DNA of 44,647 nucleotides, taken from the NCBI GenBank assembly GCA_013152655.1, contig JAADFW010000259.1, forward strand, positions 1 through 44,647. The letters run 5' to 3'. This stretch comes from Chlorobiota bacterium (GTDB taxonomy: Bacteria > Bacteroidota > Bacteroidia > Bacteroidales > B39-G9). Both the position numbers and the translations under genes were made by a program. Positions 16,137-24,772 of this stretch are shown piece by piece (the first letter of the stretch is position 1; each line of letters begins with the position of its first letter). The notes below the pieces were generated by a model. It was not told the origin of the DNA. It saw only the letters and a list, made by a program, of their open reading frames with translations, and searched no databases.

Positions 16137-17750
16137 ATGAAGAAAATTGAGATTTGTAAATTTTCAGAATTAAGAGAAAAAGAACCAAAATATGCATTGG
16201 TTAAAAATATTGACCTTGTTATTGTACGATACGAAAATAATGTATCTGTACTTTATGGCAGATGCCACCACCGCGGAGCGTTGCTGGCCGATGGGCATAT
16301 TGATGGCAATAACCTGATTTGCGGTGTTCATGGCTGGGATTATCGCTATGATACCGGAGTATCAGAATATAATAACGACGAATCTTTACATAAGTTTTCT
16401 TCTATAATTGAAAATGATACTGTTTATGTGGATGAAAAAGAAATTGATGTGTTTATTGAAAATAATCCGCAACCTTTCAACCGGAGTCAATATCTTGGAA
16501 CTTATGCCGATACGCATCCTGAAGATACAGAACCTTATACCGGGTATATAAAAGAATTAGCACAAAATGGCTTAAAAAATATTGGCCATCATGGTTTTAC
16601 CGAAGCCATGGGTGTTGATCGCAATACACTTCCTAAATGGGAAAACATTCAATTTTTGCCGGCTCAATTAGATAGAAGGCCATTATTTGATGAGGATGAG
16701 GTGATTACAAAAGTTGTGATTGGCAAAAATGCAAAGAAACCTTTAGTACTTGAAATACCAATTTTTGTGTCGGATATGAGTTTTGGTGCTTTGTCGCGTG
16801 AAGCAAAAATAGCTTTGTCAAAAGGAGCTGAAATGGCCGGAACCGGAATTGCAAGTGGCGAGGGTGGAATGTTACCCGAAGAACAGGAAAATAATTCGCG
16901 TTATTTTTATGAATATGCTTCGGGCAGGTTTGGTTTTTCGTGGGAAAAAGTACAGAAAGCCCAGGCATTTCATTTTAAAGGCGGGCAGGGAGCTAAAACC
17001 GGAACCGGAGGACATTTGCCCGGAAGTAAAGTAACTAATGAAATTGCTAAAGTCAGAGGTTTGAAGGAAGGGCAGCCTGCCATTAGCCCGGCAGCTTTTC
17101 CTGACTTAAAAACAGTAGATGATTTCAAAGAATTTGCAAACGAGGTACGTGAAAAAACAGGCGGAATACCTGTCGGATTTAAAATTGCCGCATCACATAT
17201 TGAGCAGGATATTGATTTTGCTGTTAAGGCCGGGGCTGATTATATTATTCTTGATGGCAGGGGAGGCGGAACGGGTGCAGCACCTTCTGTTTTAAGAAAC
17301 AATATTAATGTGCCAACAATACCGGCACTTGCAAGGGCAAGAAAACATCTTGATGAAATAGGTGCAAAAGATATTACCCTTATCATTACCGGCGGATTAA
17401 GAATAGCAGAAGACTTTACAAAAGCCTTAATGCTGGGTGCCGATGCAATTGCCATTTCAAATTCTGCTATTCAAGCCATTGGCTGTATTGGTATGCGTGC
17501 TTGCAATACCAATAATTGTCCGGTGGGAATAGCTACGCAAAAAGAGAGTTTGCGACAACGGATAATTATTGATAAATCGGCAACACAATTAGCTAATTTT
17601 TTAAATGCCACTACCGGACTTATGAAAGTTGTGGCAAGAGCCTGCGGATATGATGATTTTAATAAATTCAATAAAAACAACCTGTCAACTTTCAGCCGCG
17701 AAATTCATTTTCTTACCGGAATTTCTTATGCTGGTGTAAGTAGTTTTTAA
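16137..17750 (+). CDS. Rieske-domain / glutamate synthase-like FMN flavoprotein fusion
   Basis: 537 residues. Residues ~1-100 form a Rieske [2Fe-2S] domain with Cys43-x-His45 and Cys62-x2-His65 (GRCHHRGALLADG, ICGVHGWDY). Residues ~130-530 form a GltB-like FMN/2-oxoglutarate domain (IFVSDMSFGALSREAKIALS, GIASGEGGMLPEEQ, GQGAKTGTGGHLPGSK), with the [3Fe-4S] cysteines Cys450, Cys456 and Cys461 in CIGMRACNTNNCPVGIATQ. The N-terminal glutaminase domain and the C-terminal beta-helix domain of GltB are absent, so ammonia from glutamine cannot be channelled by this protein alone. The Rieske cluster probably feeds electrons to FMN or takes them from it. It ends the sigma-led run and is followed by a strong terminator. 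The substrate is unknown; it need not be a glutamate synthase. Confidence 0.9.
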   Translation: MKKIEICKFSELREKEPKYALVKNIDLVIVRYENNVSVLYGRCHHRGALLADGHIDGNNLICGVHGWDYRYDTGVSEYNNDESLHKFSSIIENDTVYVDEKEIDVFIENNPQPFNRSQYLGTYADTHPEDTEPYTGYIKELAQNGLKNIGHHGFTEAMGVDRNTLPKWENIQFLPAQLDRRPLFDEDEVITKVVIGKNAKKPLVLEIPIFVSDMSFGALSREAKIALSKGAEMAGTGIASGEGGMLPEEQENNSRYFYEYASGRFGFSWEKVQKAQAFHFKGGQGAKTGTGGHLPGSKVTNEIAKVRGLKEGQPAISPAAFPDLKTVDDFKEFANEVREKTGGIPVGFKIAASHIEQDIDFAVKAGADYIILDGRGGGTGAAPSVLRNNINVPTIPALARARKHLDEIGAKDITLIITGGLRIAEDFTKALMLGADAIAISNSAIQAIGCIGMRACNTNNCPVGIATQKESLRQRIIIDKSATQLANFLNATTGLMKVVARACGYDDFNKFNKNNLSTFSREIHFLTGISYAGVSSF

Positions 17751-17764
17751 TATAAATAATAGAA

Positions 17765-17812
17765 GGATTGCTTCGTATTTCTTTCGTCATCCCTTGCAAT
17801 GACGTGGTAATA
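17765..17812. repeat. Short REP-like intergenic repeat
   Basis: This stretch contains GATTGCTTCGTATTTC and CGTCATCCCTTGCAATGACG, whose ends CGTCAT and ATGACG are inverted. It resembles the very widespread bacterial intergenic element with GATTGCTTCG...GCAATGACG. It lies right after the Rieske-fusion gene. The identification is from memory of that consensus and needs other copies in the genome for support. Confidence 0.45.
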
Positions 17813-17906
17813 TTACCGAATGGATATCAATATTAGTCCACAGCCTGGCCTATAACAGCTATTACATCAACATTGTACAATTTAGTATTGGATTAAAATC
17901 CGGTTC

Positions 17907-17942
17907 AAACTCGGTGTGTCTAACAGACACACCGAGTTTTTC
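17907..17942 (+). terminator. Strong terminator of the sigma-led operon
   Basis: A 15-bp perfect stem (17907-17921 with 17925-17939, loop AAC) contains CTCGGTGTGTCT and runs into a T-rich stretch on the plus strand. It lies about 155 bases after the Rieske-fusion stop and would stop that transcript before the convergent tRNA. Confidence 0.85.
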
Positions 17943-17954
17943 TGTTAGGGTATA

Positions 17955-17983
17955 ATAAAAAAGCCCCTGAAAATCAGGGGCTT
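17955..17983 (-). terminator. Terminator of tRNA-Asp
   Basis: On the minus strand a 10-bp stem (17983-17974 with 17970-17961, AAGCCCCTGA arms, 3-base loop) is followed by a T-run. It begins 15 bases after the tRNA 3' end. Confidence 0.85.
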
Positions 17984-17997
17984 TAGTACTCTTGCAG

Positions 17998-18071
17998 CGG
18001 TCCGGACGGGACTCGAACCCGCGACCCTCGGCGTGACAGGCCGATATTCTAACCAACTGAACTACCGAACC
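17998..18071 (-). tRNA. tRNA-Asp (GTC)
   Basis: The minus strand folds as a tRNA. The acceptor GGTTCGG (18071-18065) pairs with CCGGACC (18005-17999) with one G-U pair; the D-arm contains AGTTCAGTTGGTTAGA, the anticodon loop CTGTCAC carries GTC, the T-arm is GGTTCGAGTCC, and the discriminator base is G. The CCA is not encoded. It has its own terminator. An open reading frame running through the opposite phase of this locus is spurious. Confidence 0.96.
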
Positions 18072-18219
18072 AGGTTATTGTCTTTGTTATTACAAGCTTT
18101 CAAACAACAGTCTGAACCTTCGAATAACCTGTATTATTTAAAAGAGCGATGCAAAAATAATGCTTATTTTATTACTAACAAATGAAAATGAAATTATTTT
18201 AAAATATTATAAAATTATT

Positions 18220-18759
18220 CTATAAGTTGCTTTTGAAAAAACTAAAATTAACTTTTCCATACTTTTTTGTTTGAATATATTCAGTAACTTCTGTAAAATC
18301 TGTTTCCCGTGAATGTTCAATAATCATTAATCCATCTTTTTTTAAAATTGAATGTTTAAAAACCAGTTTAGGGATTTCTGTAATTTCACTTAGAGCATAC
18401 GGTGGGTCAGCAAAAATTAGGTCGAACTGCCTGTTGCAATGCTTTAAATAAACAAATACGTTGGTTTTAACAGCTTCAATCTTATTTAAATCAAATTCAT
18501 GAATTGTTTTTTTTATAAAACTGTAATTTCTGTAATTAAGTTCAACAGAAGTAACAGATTTACAATCTCTTGATGCAAATTCATAACTAATATTACCGGT
18601 ACCTGAAAACAAATCTAATACCGTGGTTTCCTTAAAGTTTATGTTATTGTGCAATATATTAAAAAGAGCTTCTTTTGCCATATCGGTAGTTGGCCTGACT
18701 TTCAAATTCTTTGGTGGAAGAATTTTTCTCTTTTTGTATTTGCCGCTAATAATACGCAT
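18220..18759 (-). CDS. rsmD: 16S rRNA (guanine-966-N2)-methyltransferase RsmD
   Basis: 179 residues, the normal length for RsmD, which methylates G966 of 16S rRNA in the assembling 30S subunit using S-adenosylmethionine. Visible motifs are the N-terminal MRIISGKYKKRKILPP, VRPTTDMAKEALFNIL, the SAM-binding LDLFSGTGNISYEFASR, and the catalytic FADPPYAL. It follows a membrane-anchored unknown protein on the same strand but is separated from it by a hairpin terminator (18797-18829), so it may be read from its own promoter. Confidence 0.93.
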   Translation of the reverse strand: MRIISGKYKKRKILPPKNLKVRPTTDMAKEALFNILHNNINFKETTVLDLFSGTGNISYEFASRDCKSVTSVELNYRNYSFIKKTIHEFDLNKIEAVKTNVFVYLKHCNRQFDLIFADPPYALSEITEIPKLVFKHSILKKDGLMIIEHSRETDFTEVTEYIQTKKYGKVNFSFFKSNL

Positions 18760-18796
18760 TAAAACATTATATACAATTCAGTTCTTATTATTATAT

Positions 18797-18829
18797 AAAA
18801 AAAAATCCATCTCGCAGAACAAGATGGAT
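18797..18829 (-). terminator. Hairpin terminator after the 18850-19509 gene
   Basis: ATCCATCT (18805-18812) pairs with AGATGGAT (18822-18829) around a 9-base loop. On the minus strand this is followed by a run of at least seven T, about 20 bases after the upstream gene's stop. Confidence 0.7.
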
Positions 18830-18849
18830 CAATTTTTTATTTTGTAAAG

Positions 18850-19509
18850 CTATTCCCAATTACCTGCATTATTCGTGGCTTCTTTTAATGAGCCTACTCT
18901 TAACCCCGGGTATTCTTCACCTTCATTTAGGTTAATAATAAGTTGCTTATTTAAACCATGTAAAATTATATCGTTTAAAGCTCCTGCTTCAAAAACCTGT
19001 ACTTTTACTTTTGAGCCTGTTTCAACAATTCCGGCACCAAGGCTAAATTCTTCATTATTGGTATAAGGTATATACCTTAAAGAATCAATTGGATAATTTG
19101 TTGGAAAAATAGAGTCTAAAACACTGATTTTAACAGTATCTCTAATTAGAAATCCTTCATTTAATAATTCGTCATCGGTTTTATCTTTAGGTACAGAGGT
19201 TACTATTATACCCATATCTAAAGCCATTTGCTCGTTTAAAGTATCAGGCAAACTTCCTAATGACCTTACTAATGGCATAGAATCATACTTTACAAAATCA
19301 ATAAGTGTATCAAAACTTCCTGTAAAAGTTCCATAAACATCTTTATATGCCAATTCTGCTATACGTATATCTTTTAAATTTTGAATTACTTTTTGATACC
19401 TTACTTTTTTAACTTTTTCAAATTGTATTGGTGTATTAATTCCTTTGATTAAGAAAAAAACTAATACAACAATAAGTATTGGCAGAATAATTTTTAAAGC
19501 AGTCTTCAT
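18850..19509 (-). CDS. Membrane-anchored conserved protein, unknown function
   Basis: 219 residues. One N-terminal transmembrane helix (about 5-22, IILPILIVVLVFFLIKGI) is followed by a soluble domain. The part after the helix (YQKVIQNLKDIRIAELAYKD, then YGTFTGSFDTLIDFVK) is reminiscent of the long first helix of prepilin-like proteins. Later segments (PIDSLRYIPYTNNEEFSLGA, EYPGLRVGSLKEATNNAGNW) look like a conserved Bacteroidota family often found next to rsmD. I cannot name a function. Its codon use matches its neighbours. Confidence 0.7.
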   Translation of the reverse strand: MKTALKIILPILIVVLVFFLIKGINTPIQFEKVKKVRYQKVIQNLKDIRIAELAYKDVYGTFTGSFDTLIDFVKYDSMPLVRSLGSLPDTLNEQMALDMGIIVTSVPKDKTDDELLNEGFLIRDTVKISVLDSIFPTNYPIDSLRYIPYTNNEEFSLGAGIVETGSKVKVQVFEAGALNDIILHGLNKQLIINLNEGEEYPGLRVGSLKEATNNAGNWE

Positions 19510-19676
19510 TAGATTTGTTTTTAGTTATTACAATTCGTTAAAAATATTATAGATAGTAATTATAAATTTTATTAATTATGTTTTGATTATTTTTTTAATC
19601 CTCATATTAAATTAAGTTTGATGCAAATTTAAAAATAATTTTAGATTATAGTTTTTTAGTTTCAATTTTTTTGTAA

Positions 19677-21104
19677 ATGATAAGTAATCAATTAATAACA
19701 AAAATATTACAAAAAATAGAATTTAATGTTACTCCCGGACAAAAAGTTTTATTAAATAAATTATCCGATTTTGTTATAAATATTGGTTTAAAAAATAATG
19801 CTGCCTTTATTATTAAAGGTTATGCCGGAACCGGCAAAACTTCAATTGTTAGCTATTTAGTGAAGACATTGGCAGAAATTGGGCTAAAATCTGTTTTGTT
19901 GGCACCAACAGGAAGGGCAGCTAAAGTTTTTTCAACCTTTGCAGGAAAAACAGCATATACTGTTCATAAAAAAATTTATCGTCAAAAATCATCAAAAGAT
20001 GGTTTTGGAAAGTTTGCCTTAAACAGAAATTTACATAAAAATACTATTTTCATTATTGATGAAGCATCAATGATTTCAAACTCTTCGTATGATGCTTCAA
20101 TATTTGGCTCAGGCCGTTTACTTGATGATATTATCGAATATGTAGCTCAAGGTGAAAAGTGTAAATTAATTTTACTTGGCGATGTGGCTCAGTTGCCTCC
20201 TGTTGGGTTAACTATTAGTCCGGCTTTAGAAAGAAAAACAATTGAAAATTATGGATGGCTGGTTGAAGAAGTGGAATTAACTGAGGTGGTAAGGCAAAAA
20301 GAAAATTCATTTATATTGCAAAATGCTACTCAATTAAGAAATAACCTTGCTGAAGATAATTTTAGTATTCCAAAAATTAACTTTTCCAACCAGTACGATG
20401 TTAAAAGAATTAGCGGTGAAGATTTAATTGAGTTAATTTCAGATTATTACGATAAAGACGGGATAGAAGAAACAATTGTTGTTTGCAGGTCGAATAAACG
20501 GGCAAATAAATATAATGAAGGAATACGGCGTTCTATTTTATGGAAAGAAGATGAAATTTCAATAGGTGATTTATTAATGGTTGTTAAAAATAATTATTTC
20601 TGGACTGATGAAGATGAGAATCTTGATTTTATTGCAAATGGCGACACATTTGAAGTAACCAGAATTAAAAATTATGAAGACTTGTATGGTTATCGTTTTG
20701 CAAATATTACTGCTAAATTTGTTGATTATGATAATTATGAAATTGATGTGAAGATATTTTTAGATTCGATTTACATTGAAAAGGCATCTTTTTCGCAAAA
20801 AGAAAATAAAGAACTTTATTATAATATTTTAGAAGATTATAGTTCTATAAAAAGTAGAAAAACACAATATGAAAAGGTTAAAAATAATCCGTATTTTAAT
20901 GCTTTACAAGTAAAATTTGCATATGCCATAACATGCCATAAAGCACAAGGAGGACAATGGAAAAATGTATTTGTTGATTTGGGCTATTTTACTGATGATA
21001 AAATGGATAAAGAATATTTAAGATGGTTATATACTGCTTTTACACGTGCAAGAAATAACCTTTTTCTGATAAACTTTCCAAAACAATTTTTTACAGAAGA
21101 ATAA
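19677..21104 (+). CDS. ATP-dependent DNA helicase, RecD/Pif1-like (SF1B)
   Basis: 475 residues. Walker A GYAGTGKTSIVSYL is at about residues 48-61, followed by LAPTGRAAKVFS (motif Ia), Walker B IFIIDEASMIS near 125, LLGDVAQLPPVG (motif III), a C-terminal UvrD-like part with FAYAITCHKAQGGQW (motif V) near 420, and YTAFTRARNNLFLI (motif VI). All SF1 helicase motifs are intact. Such short RecD-like proteins unwind DNA 5' to 3' and act in repair or replication restart. The gene stands alone, convergent with the acyl-CoA synthetase. Confidence 0.9.
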   Translation: MISNQLITKILQKIEFNVTPGQKVLLNKLSDFVINIGLKNNAAFIIKGYAGTGKTSIVSYLVKTLAEIGLKSVLLAPTGRAAKVFSTFAGKTAYTVHKKIYRQKSSKDGFGKFALNRNLHKNTIFIIDEASMISNSSYDASIFGSGRLLDDIIEYVAQGEKCKLILLGDVAQLPPVGLTISPALERKTIENYGWLVEEVELTEVVRQKENSFILQNATQLRNNLAEDNFSIPKINFSNQYDVKRISGEDLIELISDYYDKDGIEETIVVCRSNKRANKYNEGIRRSILWKEDEISIGDLLMVVKNNYFWTDEDENLDFIANGDTFEVTRIKNYEDLYGYRFANITAKFVDYDNYEIDVKIFLDSIYIEKASFSQKENKELYYNILEDYSSIKSRKTQYEKVKNNPYFNALQVKFAYAITCHKAQGGQWKNVFVDLGYFTDDKMDKEYLRWLYTAFTRARNNLFLINFPKQFFTEE

Positions 21105-21195
21105 TAAAAACTACTTATATCGCAAACACACTTTTTTGCAATTTAACCTTTGGTTTATTGTAAGCAGCCAATCAAGACTCTGTATTTTCCAATTT

Positions 21196-23103
21196 CTAAT
21201 TCACTAAAATACTCTTCATTGCTTCAATGTTCTCTGAATGTAAAATATTTTTAGCTTCAGGTGTATATAAATAATCAATTTTATCTTTATGTATTTCAGT
21301 TATTTTACCTCTTACCATTTTTAGCGTAGAGTTCAACATTTTGTTTTCTTCTGTAAATCCTTCTTTTAATACAGATATTGCAGCAGGTAACCATCTGTAA
21401 GGAAACATTAAGTCATATTTCCCATTCTTTTTATATTCATTAATCTCTTTTTGAATAATGTTTAGTGCTTCTTCAACGGCATTATCATTATCCGGATTAA
21501 TATTATTTGCTTTTAAAGCGCGAATTATAGCTTCTTTATTAGGAACTAATAACCCAACTGTATAATCATTTTGATTATTATAAAGCATGCATTGGTCAAT
21601 TAAAGAAGATTGGTCACAAATAGCTTCTTCTATACCTTCAGGACTATATTTTTCACCATCATCGCCAATTAATAAACTTTTAAACCTGCCGAGTACATAT
21701 AAAAAACCGTCTTTATCCATATAACCCATGTCGCCTGTATATAGCCAACCATTTCTTAAAGTTTCTTTAGTAGCGGTTTCATTTTGCCAATATCCCTTCA
21801 TTACATTTTCTCCTTTGACTACAATTTCGCCTTTTTCCCCAACTGGCAATTCATTGCCATCTTCATCACAAATTTTAAGCTCTAAATTAGTTACTAAATA
21901 ACCTGATGAGCCTAATTTATGTTTTACCATTGAATTTGAAGATATAATTGGAGCTGCCTCAGATAGTCCGTATCCCTGAAACATTGGCATTCCTATGGCA
22001 TAAAAAAATTTCTGCAACTCAATATCGAGCAACGCTCCACCACCAATAAAAAAATCAAGTTTTCCTCCAAAGTTTTCACGAATTTTACTGAAGATAATTT
22101 TATCATAAAGGGCATACAGGGGTTTTTTAAAGAAAGAGAGGCCCCTGCCTTTGTTAAACCCATCTCCATTATAACTATATGCTAATTTAAGTGCTTTATT
22201 AAAAAGTTTTTCAACTGTTGCCCCTTTTTCTCTTATTCCTTTTTCAATATTTTTTCTGAAATTTTTTGCTAAAGCAGGAACACTTAACAATACACTTGGT
22301 TGAATTTCTTTTATATTTTTAGGAATATTACGTAACGTTTCAGCAGGTGTTTTTCCTATCTGTATAGACGCAATGCTTGCTCCAAAAGCCATAAAACTAT
22401 ATACTCCGGCCGTATGTGCAAAAGCATGGTCCCACGGAAGAATTAGTAAAGTTTTATAATGTTCAGGAATAGTCATTAAAGAAAGAGCTTGTTCAACATT
22501 AGCCGTATAATTTCGATGAGAAAGGATTATTCCTTTCGGATCGGCTGTAGTACCTGAAGTATAACAAATATTTGCATAATCGTCATCTTTTAGCGAATTA
22601 TAGCGGTTTTCAAAATCATTTCTATTACTTTCAATAAATTTTTCTCCACTTTTTAAAACATCTTGAAAATATATCTCATTAGCTTCAAATGTTTCCAGTT
22701 TATCAAAAACAATTATTTTTTCAAGTTCAGGAAGTTCTTTCTCAATCTCTTTTATTTTTGGTAAATGATTTGCTGAAACCAAAATATATTTACATCCCGC
22801 ATGTTTTAACCTAAAAAGTAATTCGTTGGGTTCCAGCTTAACTGACAATGGAACATTTATAGCCCCTGTATATAAAACACCTAATTCTGCAATTACCCAT
22901 TCATTTCTGCCTTCTGAAATCAATCCGGTTCTGTCACCTTTTGAAAGGCCCATTGCCATTAGTCCTGCACCAAATTTATAGGTTAATTCTTTTGTTTTTT
23001 TGTAGCTTGTTCCAATATATTCGCCGGTTTTATTTTCCCATAAGAATATATTGTTTTCATATTTTTTTACACTTTCTTCAAAAAACTGAATTATTGTCTT
23101 CAT
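21196..23103 (-). CDS. Long-chain acyl-CoA synthetase (AMP-forming)
   Basis: 635 residues, usual for FadD/ACSL-type enzymes that activate fatty acids with ATP and CoA at the inner membrane face. The AMP-binding signature YTSGTTADPKGIILSHRN is near residue 180. Adenylate-binding segments GYGLSEAAPIIS and YTGDMGYMDKDGFLYVLGR follow, and the late lysine-bearing region with GEKYSPEGIEEAI replaces the common NGxKxxP. There is no signal peptide. Chain-length preference cannot be read from sequence. It is monocistronic. Confidence 0.92.
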   Translation of the reverse strand: MKTIIQFFEESVKKYENNIFLWENKTGEYIGTSYKKTKELTYKFGAGLMAMGLSKGDRTGLISEGRNEWVIAELGVLYTGAINVPLSVKLEPNELLFRLKHAGCKYILVSANHLPKIKEIEKELPELEKIIVFDKLETFEANEIYFQDVLKSGEKFIESNRNDFENRYNSLKDDDYANICYTSGTTADPKGIILSHRNYTANVEQALSLMTIPEHYKTLLILPWDHAFAHTAGVYSFMAFGASIASIQIGKTPAETLRNIPKNIKEIQPSVLLSVPALAKNFRKNIEKGIREKGATVEKLFNKALKLAYSYNGDGFNKGRGLSFFKKPLYALYDKIIFSKIRENFGGKLDFFIGGGALLDIELQKFFYAIGMPMFQGYGLSEAAPIISSNSMVKHKLGSSGYLVTNLELKICDEDGNELPVGEKGEIVVKGENVMKGYWQNETATKETLRNGWLYTGDMGYMDKDGFLYVLGRFKSLLIGDDGEKYSPEGIEEAICDQSSLIDQCMLYNNQNDYTVGLLVPNKEAIIRALKANNINPDNDNAVEEALNIIQKEINEYKKNGKYDLMFPYRWLPAAISVLKEGFTEENKMLNSTLKMVRGKITEIHKDKIDYLYTPEAKNILHSENIEAMKSILVN

Positions 23104-23155
23104 TTGTTTAATATTAATGTTTATATAAATATTTCTTATGACAGGGCAATATTTT

Positions 23156-23163
23156 CAAAAATA
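23156..23163 (-). promoter_or_regulatory. Candidate -7 box of the acyl-CoA synthetase gene
   Basis: The minus strand reads TATTTTTG, a perfect TAnnTTTG box, 53 bases upstream of the ATG at 23103. I see no good -33 element. Confidence 0.35.
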
Positions 23164-23383
23164 TAAAAAAAATGCTTGTAAAAAAGTTATAGCAATTTAT
23201 ATGTGTGGACAGGCAGCATGTATTTATACTTATTGAAAAGTTAATCTCACACTAAAATAAATATCACAAGCTAAGTCAATTGCCCTTAGAACAGTTAATT
23301 ACTTTTGATTTTTAAAAAGTTATTATTGAAAACCTAATATCCTTAAAACGACACAAATCTTATTAAAACTATTTTAACAATGC

Positions 23384-23770
23384 CTAATCTTCATCTTCAA
23401 ATTCAACAAATTCAAAAGGAATTTTAATAATATCTTGATAATCTTCCCCTGATTCTTTCATGTCTTCATCGCTTTCTTCATAGTGCCATCTAACCAAAAC
23501 ATCATTTCCGGCGTCATAAATTTTTTTCAAAATTAAAAGTAAATCAAGTATTAATTTTGAGGAAGAAGTATTAAAATATTTGTAGTTTAAATCAAAAACA
23601 GTTTTTTTATTAGCTTTTTTCCCATATTCTTCAATCCAGTCAAGAATTGGGTCGTAGAAATGATTTGCATTTTCAGGAATTGATGCACCAATAATTTGAA
23701 AAATATTCTTTTCTGCATCAAGATGTACCATTGGGGTGGTCATTGTATTATTGAGTTTTATAACTTTCAT
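23384..23770 (-). CDS. siaC: SiaC-family regulatory phosphoprotein (DUF1987)
   Basis: 128 residues, matching SiaC/DUF1987 in length and pattern: VHLDAEKNIFQIIGASIPEN, then FYDPILDWIEEYGKK and FDLNYKYFNTSSSKLILDLL. In Pseudomonas aeruginosa, SiaC is phosphorylated on Thr68 by SiaB, dephosphorylated by the PP2C-type SiaA, and activates the diguanylate cyclase SiaD. Counting from this start, the conserved NTSSSK motif places a threonine exactly at residue 68. No SiaB or SiaD gene is next to it, but a TPR-SpoIIE phosphatase lies 3.8 kb away (27597-30500). Partnership with it is inference. Confidence 0.88.
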   Translation of the reverse strand: MKVIKLNNTMTTPMVHLDAEKNIFQIIGASIPENANHFYDPILDWIEEYGKKANKKTVFDLNYKYFNTSSSKLILDLLLILKKIYDAGNDVLVRWHYEESDEDMKESGEDYQDIIKIPFEFVEFEDED

Positions 23771-23844
23771 TATTGCTGTTTTTTACTATTTTAACTAATA
23801 GCCAATAATTATATATACTTAATTAATAAGTAATTAAAAAATAA

Positions 23845-23852
23845 CAAATTTA
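23845..23852 (-). promoter_or_regulatory. Candidate -7 box of the siaC homologue
   Basis: The minus strand reads TAAATTTG, a perfect TAnnTTTG box, about 75 bases upstream of the ATG at 23770. The -33 element is not evident. Confidence 0.35.
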
Positions 23853-23912
23853 CAATTAATTACTACAGGCCGTTGGTAAATTTAAGAAAATGTTTTACTA
23901 TTTTAAAATTTA

Positions 23913-23944
23913 TCTGGTAAGTAAATTTCAAAAGAATATATTTG
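23913..23944 (+). promoter_or_regulatory. Bacteroidota-type promoter of the SDR-VOC pair
   Basis: TCTG (23913-23916, one mismatch to TTTG) and a perfect TATATTTG (23937-23944) are spaced 20 bases apart, as the consensus requires. Transcription would start near 23951, about 16 bases before the SDR start codon. Confidence 0.6.
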
Positions 23945-23966
23945 TAAGTTTTAAAAATGAATATTT

Positions 23967-24761
23967 ATGACGTTTAAAGGAAAAGTTGTGTGGGTTACCG
24001 GTGCAACTTCAGGAATTGGTGAAGCTTTAGCTTATGAGTTTGCTTCGTTAGGAGCACGCTTAATAATATCATCAAACCAGGTAAAAGATTTAGAAACAGT
24101 TAAAGAAAATTGTTTGAAAAAGTGTGATTTTTGTTTTACACAACCTTTTGATCTTGAAAGTCAGGAAGAAATTGCTAATTCGGTAAAGAATGTAATTGAT
24201 AAAGTTGGAAATATTGATATTTTGATTAATAATGGTGGAATTAGCCAGCGATCAAAGATTATTGAGACACCTTTTGAAATTGATAAAAGAATAATGAATA
24301 TTGATTATTATGGTGCTGTTTATCTTACTAAAAATGTTTTGCCTTTTATGGTGAAAAACGGGGGCGGGCACATTATGGTAACAACGAGTATTGCAGGTAA
24401 ATTCGGGTTTCCGTTACGTTCGGCTTATTCAGCTGCAAAGCATGCATTATACGGTTTTTTTGAAACATTACGTGCCGAACACATAAATGATAATATTAAA
24501 GTAACCATTGCTTGTCCCGGAAGAGTTCAAACAAATATATCGAAACATGCACTTACAAAAGACGGTAATGAACATGGCAATATGTCGCAAGGACAAGCTA
24601 ATGGAATTTCTGCTGAAAAATGTGCCCGTAAAATGATTTGGGCTATAAAAAAGAATAAAAGAGAAGTTTTAATAGGAGGGAAAGAATTAATAATGGTTTA
24701 TCTGAAAAAGTTTTTTCCCGGCATATTTTATAAATTAGTTTCTAAAATTGATCCTTCATAA
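23967..24761 (+). CDS. Short-chain dehydrogenase/reductase (SDR)
   Basis: 264 residues of a classical SDR: cofactor motif WVTGATSGIGEALAYEF (glycine-rich, residues ~9-25), NNGG in place of NNAG near residue 90, catalytic Ser in TTSIAGKFGFP, and YSAAKHAL supplying the catalytic Tyr and Lys. The C-terminus (AIKKNKREVLIGGKELIMVY, then KKFFPGIFYKLVSK) is like the DHRS7/YqjQ-type members that may associate with membranes. The substrate is unknown. The VOC gene starts 12 bases after its stop, so they share a transcript. Confidence 0.92.
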   Translation: MTFKGKVVWVTGATSGIGEALAYEFASLGARLIISSNQVKDLETVKENCLKKCDFCFTQPFDLESQEEIANSVKNVIDKVGNIDILINNGGISQRSKIIETPFEIDKRIMNIDYYGAVYLTKNVLPFMVKNGGGHIMVTTSIAGKFGFPLRSAYSAAKHALYGFFETLRAEHINDNIKVTIACPGRVQTNISKHALTKDGNEHGNMSQGQANGISAEKCARKMIWAIKKNKREVLIGGKELIMVYLKKFFPGIFYKLVSKIDPS

Positions 24762-24772
24762 ATTAAAAAACA

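Noticed and set aside
17862-18056. Minus-strand open frame of 64 codons
   Set aside because: It covers most of tRNA-Asp and both terminators; a typical spurious frame over a tRNA.
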